Part shown: positions 7,641 to 16,244 of the stretch, in pieces | Layout: each line of letters starts with the position of its first letter | Numbering within the stretch: position 1 is the stretch's first letter | Assembly: GCA_963702685.1 (NCBI GenBank) | Contig: CAVPDQ010000001.1 | Span: 1-64,000, forward strand | Source: AP-15 sp963702685 | GTDB taxonomy: Bacteria > Pseudomonadota > Alphaproteobacteria > ATCC43930 > CGMCC-115725 | Direction of reading: 5' to 3' | DNA length: 64,000 nt | Notes under the pieces: model-generated | Told to the model about the DNA's origin: nothing | The model's database searches: none | The model's input: the letters and a program-made list of their open reading frames with translations, nothing else | Made by a program: the position numbers and the translations under genes

Positions 7641-8307
7641 GCCGGCTGACACGACCCTCGATCTACCGGACCCGAGTCGTGGCTACATCCTGGTAAATCG
7701 GACAAAACCACTCTGACGGCCGGCTGGCGTCGCGGTCGCGCCGATATTCGCCGCTTTCGACCGGCTTCGATACAGCGTCGACGGAGCGAACCGCCCGGAC
7801 CCGATGATGCGGTTCCGGAGGAGCACCGCTCCGAGGCGGATTCGATATCCGCCCGATACCAGTGCTCTGCGCAAGGCGGAGGATGTATCGGAAAAGTTGT
7901 GGAGGACGAGCAGAATTCGTTTGCGATCGGCACGTAACGTTGATGAGCGATTACAGCGCCAGCGGAATTTGGGATTCGACAAGGCGTCGCGCACGCCTGC
8001 GGAATGGTTGCCGATAACACAGGGTTTATCTCAAGCAGGTTGAACTATGGCAAGACCAATATGACGCATCAGACCCATACGATCGGGATGCGAAATTCGA
8101 TCGGCAAGCGCGCTGCGTAGGATTGCCTGGCTAAGAGGATCAAGCGGCAACTCTCACGTTGGACGGTCGTCTTTCACGACGACCGGCATCGCTGACTCCA
8201 AATATGAAATAAGCATCTGGCGAATCTGTACCTTCTGAGGGGACGTCCGATTGCCAAAAAATTAGCTCCGCACAGACTTTCAGCCGTACTAAAGTACGAC
8301 CGATCAG
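7641..8307. other. 667-bp region without a convincing gene
   Basis: Base composition is less GC-rich than the neighbours. Short open frames occur on both strands (for example 7683-7994 minus and 7804-8043 plus), but none shows a domain, codon bias or ribosome site. One 8-bp perfect hairpin, CGGTCGTC-tttcac-GACGACCG, lies at 8164-8185 and has no T-run. The segment may be decayed sequence following the vapC remnant. Confidence 0.5.
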
Positions 8308-9406
8308 TCAATCGAACGTCAGCACGGTGCGGGCGACTTCGCCGGCTTTCATGGCGCGGAAGGCTTCGTTGATGTCGGCAAGACGGCCGCGCTTGGTGAC
8401 CATCGCGTCGAGGTCGAGCCGGCCCTGGCGGAAGAAGTCGAGATAGAGCGGGATGTCGGTGCGAAAGCGGTTCGAGCCCATGCGCGAGGTCTGCACCTTG
8501 CATTCGGGGCGGATCGCCATCCACGGGAACTCGATCATGGCGTCCGGCGGCAACACGCCGACGATCGTCGCGGTGCCGCGGATCGCCAGGCTCTCGATCG
8601 CCTGGCGGCAAAGCTCGGGCCGGCCGACCGCCTCAAAGGCGTGATCGACGCCGAGCCCGCCGGTCAGCGCACGCACGGCCTTGACCGGGTCGTCCTCGCT
8701 CGAATTGACGAAGTGCGTGGCGCCCGACCCGCATCGCCATCTGCCGCTTGGTGCCGAACTGGTCGATTGCGATGATCTGGCGGGCGCCGCCGATCCGCGC
8801 CCCCTGGACGATCGAGAGGCCGACCCCGCCGCAGCCGTAGACGGCGACGGTCTGGCCCGCCTGCATCCCCGAGCTGCGCAAGGCAGCACCCACCCCGGTC
8901 AGGACGCCGCAGCCGACGAGGGCCGCCTGGTCGAGCGGCAAATCGGGGTCGATCTTCACCACCGAGTTTTCGTGCAGCAGCATCTTTTCGGCATAGCTCG
9001 AAATGCCGATGAACTGGCGCAACGGCGCGCCCCCTTGCGAGAGCCGCGGGGCGGCGCTGTCGGGGCGGGTGACGAGACCGCCGGTGCACAGATTGGGGTG
9101 GCCCGAGAGACATTGCGCGCAGCTGCCGCAAAACCCGGAAAGGCAGGCCACTATATGGTCGCCGGGCCTGACCGTCGTCACCTCGGCGCCGACCGCCTCG
9201 ACCACGCCCGCACCCTCGTGGCCGAGCACGATCGGCCGGTCGAGCGGGAAGCGCCCGACCCCGTCCACGACATGGAGATCGCTGTGGCACACGCCGGTCG
9301 CCACGGTGCGCACCAAGACCTCGCGCCCCCAGGGCTGGTCGATCTCGATCGCTTCGATCGTCAGCGGCTCGTGCACCTTGCGAAAGACGGCGGCGGCGGC
9401 TTCCAT
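8308..9406 (-). pseudogene. Zinc-dependent alcohol dehydrogenase (MDR family), one frameshift
   Basis: Corrected for one base this is a 365-residue medium-chain dehydrogenase. It has catalytic zinc ligands in GVCHSDLHV and GHEGAGVVE, structural-zinc cysteines in CLSGFCGSCAQCLSGHPNLC, and Rossmann motif YGCGGVGLS. The C-terminal half shows GLGVDHAFEAVGRPE and ends ARTVLTFD. It resembles the class III-like and aryl-alcohol dehydrogenases that oxidise alcohols with NAD. The frame breaks in a CCC run at 8723-8725: removal of one C restores RQMAMRVGATHFVNSSEDDP. Everything else is conserved, so a recent lesion or an assembly error is likely. Start ATG at 9406; divergent from the permease at 9652. 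Confidence 0.85.
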
Positions 9407-9651
9407 CGCAGCACTCCTGTGGGCGGGGTCGGATTGGCCGCCATGCTACACTCGCGGTCGCGGGGAGGGGAGTGAAACGGCGGCGCCGGCTCGTGCGGGT
9501 CCGGGACTCGGGTCCGGCGAGCCATCCGGTTTGCGAGTGGCAGCCGCGCGGGCGGCGCCGGCGCGAAGCTCGGCTCGTTTCATTACATGACGCTGCGCAT
9601 GACTGATCGTCACCAGCGGGCAGCTTGGCCCGACGCCGGAGCCTTTATGCG

Positions 9652-11211
9652 GTGAGGAGCGCGCCGCGCAATCCGGTCGCCAATCGGCGGGCGATCACCG
9701 TGTCGATCATGCTGGCGACGATCATGCAGGGCGTCGACAACACGATCGCCAATGTGGCGCTGCCGCATATCCAAGGGAGCCTGTCGGCGGCGCAGGACCA
9801 GATCGCCTGGGTGTTGACCTCCTACATCGTCGCCGCCGCGATCACGATGCCGCTGACCGGCTGGCTCGCCGGGCGGTTCGGGATCAAGCACGTGTTTTTG
9901 GTGTCGGTCATCGGGTTTACCGTGGCGTCCGCCCTGTGCGGCAGCGCCACGAGCCTGACCGAGCTCGTCCTCTTCCGCGTCTTGCAAGGGATTTTCGGCG
10001 CCGGGCTCGTGCCCCTGTCGCAATCGGTCCTGATGCAGATCAACCCGCCCGAGCGGCACGGGCAGGCGATCGCGGTCTGGGGGATCGGGGTCATGCTCGG
10101 CCCGATCTTCGGGCCGATGATCGGCGGCTGGCTGACCGAGAACTACAGCTGGCGCTGGATTTTCTATATCAACCTGCCGGTCGGCGTGATCGCCTCGCTC
10201 GGGATCTTGATCTTTATCCGAGAGGCGCGGCATGCGCATCGCGAAGCCTTCGATTTCTTCGGCTTTGTCACGCTCAGCATCGCGATCGGTGTGTTTCAGA
10301 TGCTGCTCGACCGCGGCGAGCTCAAAGATTGGTTCGGCTCGACCGAGATTTGGGTCGAGGCGGCGGTGGCGCTGGTCGCCGGCTATCTCTTTATCGTCCA
10401 TACGGCGACCGCCGGGGAGCGCTCGTTTCTAAACCGCGACTTGCTGAAAAGCCGGAATTTCGCGGTCGGGACGGTGCTGATGTTTTTTGTCGGCGGCATT
10501 TTGAGCGGCACCCTGGCGCTGCTGCCGACGATGCTGCAATCGCTGATGGATTACCCGGTGTTTACGACCGGGCTGATCACCTCGCCGCGCGGCGTCGGCA
10601 CGATGGCGGCGATGTTCCTGGTCGGCCGGCTGATCAACCGGGTCGACAACCGGCTGATCATCCTGTCGGGGCTATTGATGACCGTCGCCTCGTTGTGGAT
10701 GATGACCGGGTTCTCGCTGCAAATGGGCATGGCGCCGGTCATCACCTCGGGCGTCCTGCAAGGGTTCGGGCTCGGCTGCACCTTTGTGCCGATGAACACC
10801 TTGGCCTTGTCGAACCTGCCGCGGCACATCCTGACCCAAGGGACGGCGATCCGCAGCCTGATGCGCAACCTCGGCGGCAGCGTCGGCATCTCGATTTTCG
10901 AGGCGGTGCTGACGCGCAACACGCAGATCGTGCATTCGCGGCTCGTCGAGCATCTGCGGCCGGACAACCCGATGGCGCAGGCGCCGCATCTGCACGCCCC
11001 CTACAGCCTCTCCTCGCCCGCCGGCATCGCCGCCCTCAACGCCGAGGTCACGCGCCAGGCGGCGATGGTCGCCTATATCGACGTCTTTATGCTGATGATG
11101 CTGATCGTCGCGGTGACGATCCCGCTGTTGCTGCTGATCCGCACCCGCGCGGCGCGGAGCGCCGAGGCCCGGGTCGGAGCCACCGGCGTGCCGGCCGGCC
11201 GCGCCGGCTAA
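9652..11211 (+). CDS. DHA2-family MFS drug exporter (14 TM), permease 1
   Basis: This permease has about 519 residues and 14 predicted membrane helices of the EmrB/QacA type. It shows the DHA2 signature MQGVDNTIANVALPHIQG in helix 1, motif A-like GWLAGRFGIKHVF, and the motif-C region GPIFGPMIGGWLTENYSWRWIF. It is a close paralogue of the permease at 13040, with the same loop sequences such as FLNRDLL and RLVEHLRPDNPMAQAPH. The GTG at 9652 aligns with the start of that paralogue; a TTG at 9625 would add nine codons. It precedes the marR gene by 126 bp. Likely exports toxic hydrophobic compounds with the HlyD adaptor. Confidence 0.92.
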   Translation: MRSAPRNPVANRRAITVSIMLATIMQGVDNTIANVALPHIQGSLSAAQDQIAWVLTSYIVAAAITMPLTGWLAGRFGIKHVFLVSVIGFTVASALCGSATSLTELVLFRVLQGIFGAGLVPLSQSVLMQINPPERHGQAIAVWGIGVMLGPIFGPMIGGWLTENYSWRWIFYINLPVGVIASLGILIFIREARHAHREAFDFFGFVTLSIAIGVFQMLLDRGELKDWFGSTEIWVEAAVALVAGYLFIVHTATAGERSFLNRDLLKSRNFAVGTVLMFFVGGILSGTLALLPTMLQSLMDYPVFTTGLITSPRGVGTMAAMFLVGRLINRVDNRLIILSGLLMTVASLWMMTGFSLQMGMAPVITSGVLQGFGLGCTFVPMNTLALSNLPRHILTQGTAIRSLMRNLGGSVGISIFEAVLTRNTQIVHSRLVEHLRPDNPMAQAPHLHAPYSLSSPAGIAALNAEVTRQAAMVAYIDVFMLMMLIVAVTIPLLLLIRTRAARSAEARVGATGVPAGRAG

Positions 11212-11337
11212 TTCCCTATCGAGCTATCGAATTCGCGATTGGCAGCCGCGCGGCGCCAGGCGATGCAATCGGGGCGAAAATTTGATATGTAGGCTTATTA
11301 TCTCCTTCGGGTGGTTGTTTGTGACGATGGCAGCAGG

Positions 11338-11871
11338 ATGAACCTCGACCGCAGCTTTGGCTTTCTCGTGCACGATGTGGCCCGCCTGTTCGCGCGGCGC
11401 TTCAATCAGCGTGCCTTGCTCTTTCTCGGCCTGACCAGCGCGCACTGCCGGGTGCTCGGCTATCTCGCCCGCAACGAGGGCATCCACCAGGCGGGCCTCG
11501 CCGATCTTCTGGAGATCAAGCCGATGACCCTGGTCCGGCAGCTCGACCGGATGGAGGAGGATGGCTGGATCGAGCGGCGGCCCGATCCGGGCGACCGCCG
11601 CGCCCGCCGGCTGGTGCTGACCGACAAGGCGCGCCCGATCCTGGCTCGCATCTTCGACTTGTCGAACGAGGTGCGCGCCGAATCCTTTGCCGGCCTGTCC
11701 GACGCCGAAGGCCATCAGCTGATCGAGCTCTTACGCCGGGCGCACGGCAATCTGTCGCATCGCGTGCCGCTCCTCGACGATCTCGACGACCTCGACACGC
11801 CGGCAGGGCCGCCCGAGCACCGGGTGGCGGCGAGCGCGGCCGATTTGTCGCTGGTCGGGGGCCGGCCATGA
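11338..11871 (+). CDS. MarR-family transcriptional regulator
   Basis: The 177-residue winged-helix regulator has a dimerisation helix (LDRSFGFLVHDVARLFARRF), a recognition helix in LADLLEIKPMTLVRQLDRMEEDGWIERR (cited in part as KPMTLVRQLDRMEE), and wing PDPGDRRARRLVLTDKARP, where DxRxRR is the MarR hallmark. An unusual acidic/alanine-rich tail of about 30 residues follows. The ATG at 11338 is chosen over 11311 because domain homology begins there. Its stop overlaps the adaptor start (ATGA), so regulator, adaptor and permease 2 form one operon, which it probably represses. Confidence 0.93.
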   Translation: MNLDRSFGFLVHDVARLFARRFNQRALLFLGLTSAHCRVLGYLARNEGIHQAGLADLLEIKPMTLVRQLDRMEEDGWIERRPDPGDRRARRLVLTDKARPILARIFDLSNEVRAESFAGLSDAEGHQLIELLRRAHGNLSHRVPLLDDLDDLDTPAGPPEHRVAASAADLSLVGGRP

Positions 11872-13043
11872 CGACCTCGGCGGAGGAAGCGGCGCCCTCT
11901 TCGCTCGGCGCGCTGCGGGTCGGCGTCGAGGACCGCCCGTCGCTCGCGCGCCGGCACCGCCCGCTGCGCCAGCGTCTGCGGCTGCCGTTGATGGCGCTGG
12001 CGCCGCTGCTCGTCCTTCTCGTCGCCGGCTATTGGTATGTGACCGGTGGCCGCTATGTCTCGACCGACGACGCCTACATCCAGGCGGCGCGGACCTCGAT
12101 CAGCACCGATGTCGCCGGCCGCGTCGCCGCGATCGAAGTCCGCGACAACGAGAAGGTCACGGCGGGGCAGGTGCTGTTCCGGCTCGACCAGCGGCCGTTC
12201 CGCATCGCCGTGGACGAGGCGCGCGCCCAGCTCGCCTCGGTCAAGAACCAGGTCGAGGCGATGAAGGCGACCTACCAGCAAAAGCTGGCCGACGCCCAAG
12301 CGAACCAAACCACGCTGACCTATCAGCAGGGCGAGTTCGAGCGCCAGCAGCGGCTATTGCAATCGGGCACCACCTCAAAGGCGCAATACGACCAGACGCA
12401 CCATGCCTTCAAGCTCGCGCGCGACCAGCTCGCCGCCAAAGAGCAGGACGTCGCCGGCGCGCTCGCAGCCCTCGGCGGCGACGCCGACATCCCGGTCGCC
12501 AAGCACCCGATGGTGCAGCACGCCCAGGCGGCGCTCGACCGGGCGCTGTTGAACCTCTCCTACACGGTGGTCGCGGCACCCGAGAACGGCATCGTCACCA
12601 AGGTCGAGCAATTGCAGGTCGGCGACTATGTCAATGCCTCGATCCCGCTGTTCTCGCTGATGTCGACCGACCGCATCTGGGTCGAGGCGAATTTCAAGGA
12701 AACCGAGCTCACCCATATGCGCGCCGGCCAACCGGCGACGGTCGAGGTCGATACCTATCCCGATATCGATTTCCAGGCCAAGGTGCAGAGCATGAGCCCG
12801 GGCACCGGGCTGACCTTTGCGCTGCTGCCGGCGGAGAATGCGACCGGGAACTGGGTCAAGGTGGTGCAGCGCCTGCCGGTGCGGCTCAGCCTCGATGAGC
12901 TCGACCCGAACGCCCCGCTCCATGCCGGGTTGAGCGCCACGGTTTCTGTCGATACCGGCTATCAGCGGCCGTGGCTCGGGCGCATCCAGAACCTCTTTGC
13001 ATGGCTCGGCGGCGGCTCGCCGGCACAGACGGCGGCGCGGTGA
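11868..13043 (+). CDS. HlyD/EmrA-type membrane fusion protein
   Basis: The 391-residue periplasmic adaptor has an N-terminal cytoplasmic stretch and one membrane helix (residues about 40-60, LMALAPLLVLLVAGYWYVTG). The first lipoyl half is STDDAYIQAARTSISTDVAGRVAAIEV, followed by a long alpha-hairpin rich in Gln and Ala (about 105-215). The second lipoyl half contains VVAAPENGIVTKVEQLQVGDYV, followed by a beta-barrel with the EmrA signature IWVEANFKETELTHMRAGQPA. It links the inner-membrane DHA2 permease to an outer-membrane channel. It overlaps marR upstream by 4 bp and the permease downstream by 4 bp (GTGA), showing tight coupling. Confidence 0.94.
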   Translation: MTTSAEEAAPSSLGALRVGVEDRPSLARRHRPLRQRLRLPLMALAPLLVLLVAGYWYVTGGRYVSTDDAYIQAARTSISTDVAGRVAAIEVRDNEKVTAGQVLFRLDQRPFRIAVDEARAQLASVKNQVEAMKATYQQKLADAQANQTTLTYQQGEFERQQRLLQSGTTSKAQYDQTHHAFKLARDQLAAKEQDVAGALAALGGDADIPVAKHPMVQHAQAALDRALLNLSYTVVAAPENGIVTKVEQLQVGDYVNASIPLFSLMSTDRIWVEANFKETELTHMRAGQPATVEVDTYPDIDFQAKVQSMSPGTGLTFALLPAENATGNWVKVVQRLPVRLSLDELDPNAPLHAGLSATVSVDTGYQRPWLGRIQNLFAWLGGGSPAQTAAR

Positions 13044-14578
13044 GCGATGCCGCCCCGGCCCCGGTGCTCAACCGGGGCTGGATCACGGTCTCGATCATGC
13101 TGGCGACCTTCATGCAGGGGGTCGACACGACGATCGCCAATGTCGCCTTGCCGCATATGCAAGGGAGCGTGTCGGCCTCGCAGGACCAGATCGCCTGGGT
13201 CGTCACCTCCTATATCGTCGCCGCCGCGATCATGACGCCGCTGACCGGCTGGCTCGCCGGCCGGTTCGGCATCAAATACGTGTTTTTTATCTCGGTCATC
13301 GGCTTCACCCTGGCCTCGGTCTTGTGCGGCGCCGCCGTGAGCCTGACCCAGCTGGTGCTCTTTCGCCTGCTGCAGGGAGTGTGCGGTGCTGCGCTGGTGC
13401 CGTTGTCGCAGGCGGTGCTGCTCCAGATCAACCCGCCGGAGCGGCACGCCCGCGCGATGGCGGTGTGGGGGATGGGGGTGATCCTCGGCCCGATCATCGG
13501 CCCGGCCTTGGGCGGCTGGCTGACCGACAACTACAATTGGCGCTGGGTGTTTTTTATCAACGTGCCGTTCGGCATCCTCGCGGCCGGCGGCATCATGATC
13601 TTTATCCGCGAGGCGCGGCATGCCCACCGCGAGGCGTTCGACTGGTTCGGCTTTGTCACCTTGAGCCTGGCGATCGGCGCGTTGCAGATGCTGCTCGACC
13701 GCGGCGAATTGAAGGACTGGTTCGGGTCGACCGAGATTTGGATCGAGGCGACGCTCGCCGGGCTGGCGCTTTATTTGTTCGTGATCCACACGGTGACCGC
13801 CGGTGAGCGCTCTTTCCTCAACCGCGACTTGTTGAGGGACGCCAATTGCGTGGTCGGCACGGTGCTGATGTTTCTGGTCGGCCTGCCGCTTTACGGCACG
13901 ATGACGCTGCTGCCGACCATGCTGCAAGACCTGATGAACTACCCGGTGCTGACGACCGGGCTGGTCACGGCACCGCGCGGCATCGGCACGATGGTCGCGA
14001 TGATCGTCGTCGCCCGCATGGCCGGCCGGATCGACACGAGGCTGATCCTGCTGGTCGGCCTGATGGTGACCGCGGTGGCGATGTGGCAGATGACCGGGTT
14101 CTCGCTCTATATGGGGACGGGCCCGGTGATCAGCACCGGGGTATTGCAGGGCTTTGGCCTCGGCCTCGTTTTCACCCCGCTCAGCATCATCACCTTTTCG
14201 ACCCTGCCGCGGCACCTGCTGACCCAGGGGACGGCGATCTTCAGCCTGATGCGCAATATCGGCGGCAGCATCGGCATCTCGATCGTCGAGGCGCTGTTGG
14301 ACCAGAACACCCAAAAGGTCCATTCGCGGCTGGTCGAGCATCTGCGCCCCGACAACCCGATGGCGCAGGCGCCGCACATGCCGGCGCCCTACAGCCTGAC
14401 GATCCCCTCGGGTGTCGCCGCGCTCAACGCCGAAGCCACCCGCCAGGCGGCGATGGTCGCCTATATCGACGATTTTTTGTTGATGATGATCCTCGTCGTC
14501 ATCGCGCTGCCGCTGATCCTCCTGCTCCGCCGCCCCCGCACCCCCCGCGGCGGTGCCGCTGTCGCCGCGCTGGATTGA
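13040..14578 (+). CDS. DHA2-family MFS drug exporter (14 TM), permease 2
   Basis: This 512-residue EmrB-like permease is translationally coupled to the adaptor gene (GTG start inside its last codons). It shows MQGVDTTIANVALPHMQG in helix 1, GWLAGRFGIKYVF as motif A, and GPIIGPALGGWLTDNYNWRW as motif C. Fourteen membrane segments are evident. It is strikingly similar to permease 1 at 9652 through most helices, so the two arose by duplication around the marR-adaptor pair. The upstream ATG/GTG options near 12971 lie inside the adaptor gene and would add a charged leader, so 13040 is preferred. Substrate unknown. Confidence 0.94.
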   Translation: MSDAAPAPVLNRGWITVSIMLATFMQGVDTTIANVALPHMQGSVSASQDQIAWVVTSYIVAAAIMTPLTGWLAGRFGIKYVFFISVIGFTLASVLCGAAVSLTQLVLFRLLQGVCGAALVPLSQAVLLQINPPERHARAMAVWGMGVILGPIIGPALGGWLTDNYNWRWVFFINVPFGILAAGGIMIFIREARHAHREAFDWFGFVTLSLAIGALQMLLDRGELKDWFGSTEIWIEATLAGLALYLFVIHTVTAGERSFLNRDLLRDANCVVGTVLMFLVGLPLYGTMTLLPTMLQDLMNYPVLTTGLVTAPRGIGTMVAMIVVARMAGRIDTRLILLVGLMVTAVAMWQMTGFSLYMGTGPVISTGVLQGFGLGLVFTPLSIITFSTLPRHLLTQGTAIFSLMRNIGGSIGISIVEALLDQNTQKVHSRLVEHLRPDNPMAQAPHMPAPYSLTIPSGVAALNAEATRQAAMVAYIDDFLLMMILVVIALPLILLLRRPRTPRGGAAVAALD

Positions 14579-14668
14579 CGGTTGACGCTTGCGCCCAGGC
14601 GCACCCGTATCTTAGATGATGCTGGCTGTGTTCTTCATTTCGAGCATCGCTTCCGTTCGGTGGCATCG

Positions 14669-15472
14669 ATGAGATCCGTGCTCCGGCATACGCCGATCAT
14701 GCTGAAGCAAATGACCCGCTGGCCCGCTTTCTTCGCCGGGTGCGTGGTCTGCGCAGGCCTGATCCTGATCGAATTCGGCTCCATCGGTGACCACCGCCCT
14801 TCATCCGGGGCGCGTTCGCCGGCGACGGAAATCAAACCCGGAGCGCCGGGAATTCGAAAGCTCGCCGATCCGGCGCACGGTGCTGAACCAAGACTGGGCG
14901 ATGTGAGGCTGACCGGCATCGTGATCGGACCGGATTTGCGCATCGCGATCTTCGCTGTGACCGGCACTGGCTCGCTGGTGCTGTCGGAGGGCGAAGCACT
15001 GAAAGACTGGCGGCTCGACAGCATCTCGCTGGAGCGGGTCGTGCTCAGCGGTCCGGCCGGCAATATCGTGATCGAGCCTAAGCCGGACGCGAACCTGGCT
15101 CGACCGTCTCCGCCGGCGATGGCCGATGCGCCGGAGCAGCCGGCGGCTGCGGCTCCTGTTGCTGTCGCCAGCTCATGGGCAGCCGCCTCGGTTCAGACGC
15201 CAGGCTCTCCTTCTTATTTTCCAGAGAATTATGCCGCTTATGATTATCCGTCATATGACGACTACCCGTACCCGTATTTCGCCTTTGCTGTTCCGATAAG
15301 CGCCGGCTTTGGGTTTGGCTTTTTTCACCATCGCGACTTTAACCACCGTGGTTTCCATCGCGCTGCCTTCCGGGGCCGTGCCTTCCGGGGCGGTGCCTTC
15401 CGGGGCAGTGCCTTCAAGGGCGGCGCCTTCCCCGGCGCCTTCCGGGGCGGCGGACCCCGCGGACACCGCTGA
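14669..15472 (+). CDS. GspC-like inner-membrane protein with glycine/arginine repeat tail
   Basis: A membrane helix (WPAFFAGCVVCAGLILIEF) is followed by a short domain resembling the HR domain of type II secretion GspC/GspN proteins: GDVRLTGIVIGPDLRIAIFA, then SLVLSEGEALKDWRLDSISL and a GPAGNIVIEP strand. After a Pro/Ala-rich linker comes a Tyr-rich segment, then a tail of about six AFRGG-type units encoded by a 15-bp tandem repeat. No other type II secretion gene is nearby. The start is uncertain: ATGs at 14669 and 14699 both give a normal N-terminus, about 267 or 257 residues, with no strong ribosome site. Role unknown. Confidence 0.65.
   Translation: MRSVLRHTPIMLKQMTRWPAFFAGCVVCAGLILIEFGSIGDHRPSSGARSPATEIKPGAPGIRKLADPAHGAEPRLGDVRLTGIVIGPDLRIAIFAVTGTGSLVLSEGEALKDWRLDSISLERVVLSGPAGNIVIEPKPDANLARPSPPAMADAPEQPAAAAPVAVASSWAAASVQTPGSPSYFPENYAAYDYPSYDDYPYPYFAFAVPISAGFGFGFFHHRDFNHRGFHRAAFRGRAFRGGAFRGSAFKGGAFPGAFRGGGPRGHR
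15365..15450 (+). repeat. 15-bp tandem repeat encoding AFRGG units
   Basis: GCCTTCCGGGGC recurs at about 15365, 15380, 15395, 15410 (with AAG for CGG), 15425 and 15437. It encodes the degenerate units AFRGR, AFRGG, AFRGS, AFKGG, AFPG and AFRGG at the C-terminus of the preceding gene. Confidence 0.85.
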
Positions 15473-15511
15473 CGCGATTGGGCAGCCGCCTTTCAGCCGG
15501 CGACCACGCCG

Positions 15512-16183
15512 TCAGCGCCGCCTGGCATCGTCGGTTCGATCGTCGGGCAGATCCGTCGCCGTGGCCGATGGCTTGGGCGCGCGGGCGATCGGCAGGTGCC
15601 AGCCGCGGCGGATCGCCATCATGCGCAGCCCGAAGCAGAGCGCCGCGCCCGCGAGCGTCACCGCGGCGGAGGGGAGCTGCAGCCGGTCGCCGATCACCAC
15701 CACGGCGGCGCCGGCAAGGGCGGCAACCGCGTAAAGATCGGCGCGCAGCACGGTGGGGATCTCGGCGAGGAGCAGATCGCGCACCATGCCGCCGCCGATC
15801 CCCGTCAGCATGCCGAGGAGCGCCGCCATGACGGGCTGGAGCCCGAAGGCCACAGCCTTTTGCGCGCCGGCGACGGCGAACAGCGCCAGCCCCGCGGCGT
15901 CGAACACGAGCACCGGGCTGCGCAGCCGTTTGACCGCGCGATACCAGCAGAAGGTGATCACACCGGCGATCAGGGAGACAGCCAGATAGCGCCAGTCGGT
16001 AATCGCTACAGGCGGCACCGCGCCGATCAGCAGATCGCGGCCGATGCCCCCGGAATTCGCCGCGGCAAAGGACAGAACGAGGACGCCGAAGAGATCGAGC
16101 CGGCGCTGCACCCCCGCGATCCCGCCGCTCAGCGCGAAAACGAAGGTGCCGGCCAGATCGAGCACCAGGAGGAGCGTGTGCAT
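15512..16183 (-). CDS. TRIC cation channel family protein (UPF0126/YadS-like)
   Basis: The 223-residue membrane protein has two repeats of three helices, each marked by a glycine-rich signature: FALSGGIAG...NSGGIGRDLLIGAVPP in the first and FAVAGAQKAV...GIGGGMVRDLLLAEIPTVL in the second. This is the architecture of prokaryotic TRIC trimeric cation channels. The G-G-x-x-RD motifs line the kinked pore helices. An arginine-rich tail follows residue 200. The ATG at 16183 has GAGAGG upstream; a longer frame back to 16744 is the shadow of the M20 gene. It is probably cotranscribed with the upstream amidohydrolase, 61 bp away. Family is firm; ion specificity unknown. Confidence 0.93.
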   Translation of the reverse strand: MHTLLLVLDLAGTFVFALSGGIAGVQRRLDLFGVLVLSFAAANSGGIGRDLLIGAVPPVAITDWRYLAVSLIAGVITFCWYRAVKRLRSPVLVFDAAGLALFAVAGAQKAVAFGLQPVMAALLGMLTGIGGGMVRDLLLAEIPTVLRADLYAVAALAGAAVVVIGDRLQLPSAAVTLAGAALCFGLRMMAIRRGWHLPIARAPKPSATATDLPDDRTDDARRR

Positions 16184-16244
16184 TGCGAGCCTCTCTGCCG
16201 AGGGTCGTGGCGAGCAGGCACTCTGGAGCCCGCAGCACGCGCGC

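Noticed and set aside
7683..8043. Short frames on both strands (103 and 79 codons) after the vapC remnant
   Set aside because: No start signals, domain features or coding-like codon use; left as non-coding.
12962..14377. Minus-strand frame of 471 codons opposite DHA2 permease 2
   Set aside because: Rich in His/Arg/Gln/Asp runs typical of antisense of GC-rich membrane-protein genes; a matching frame exists opposite permease 1. No ribosome site.
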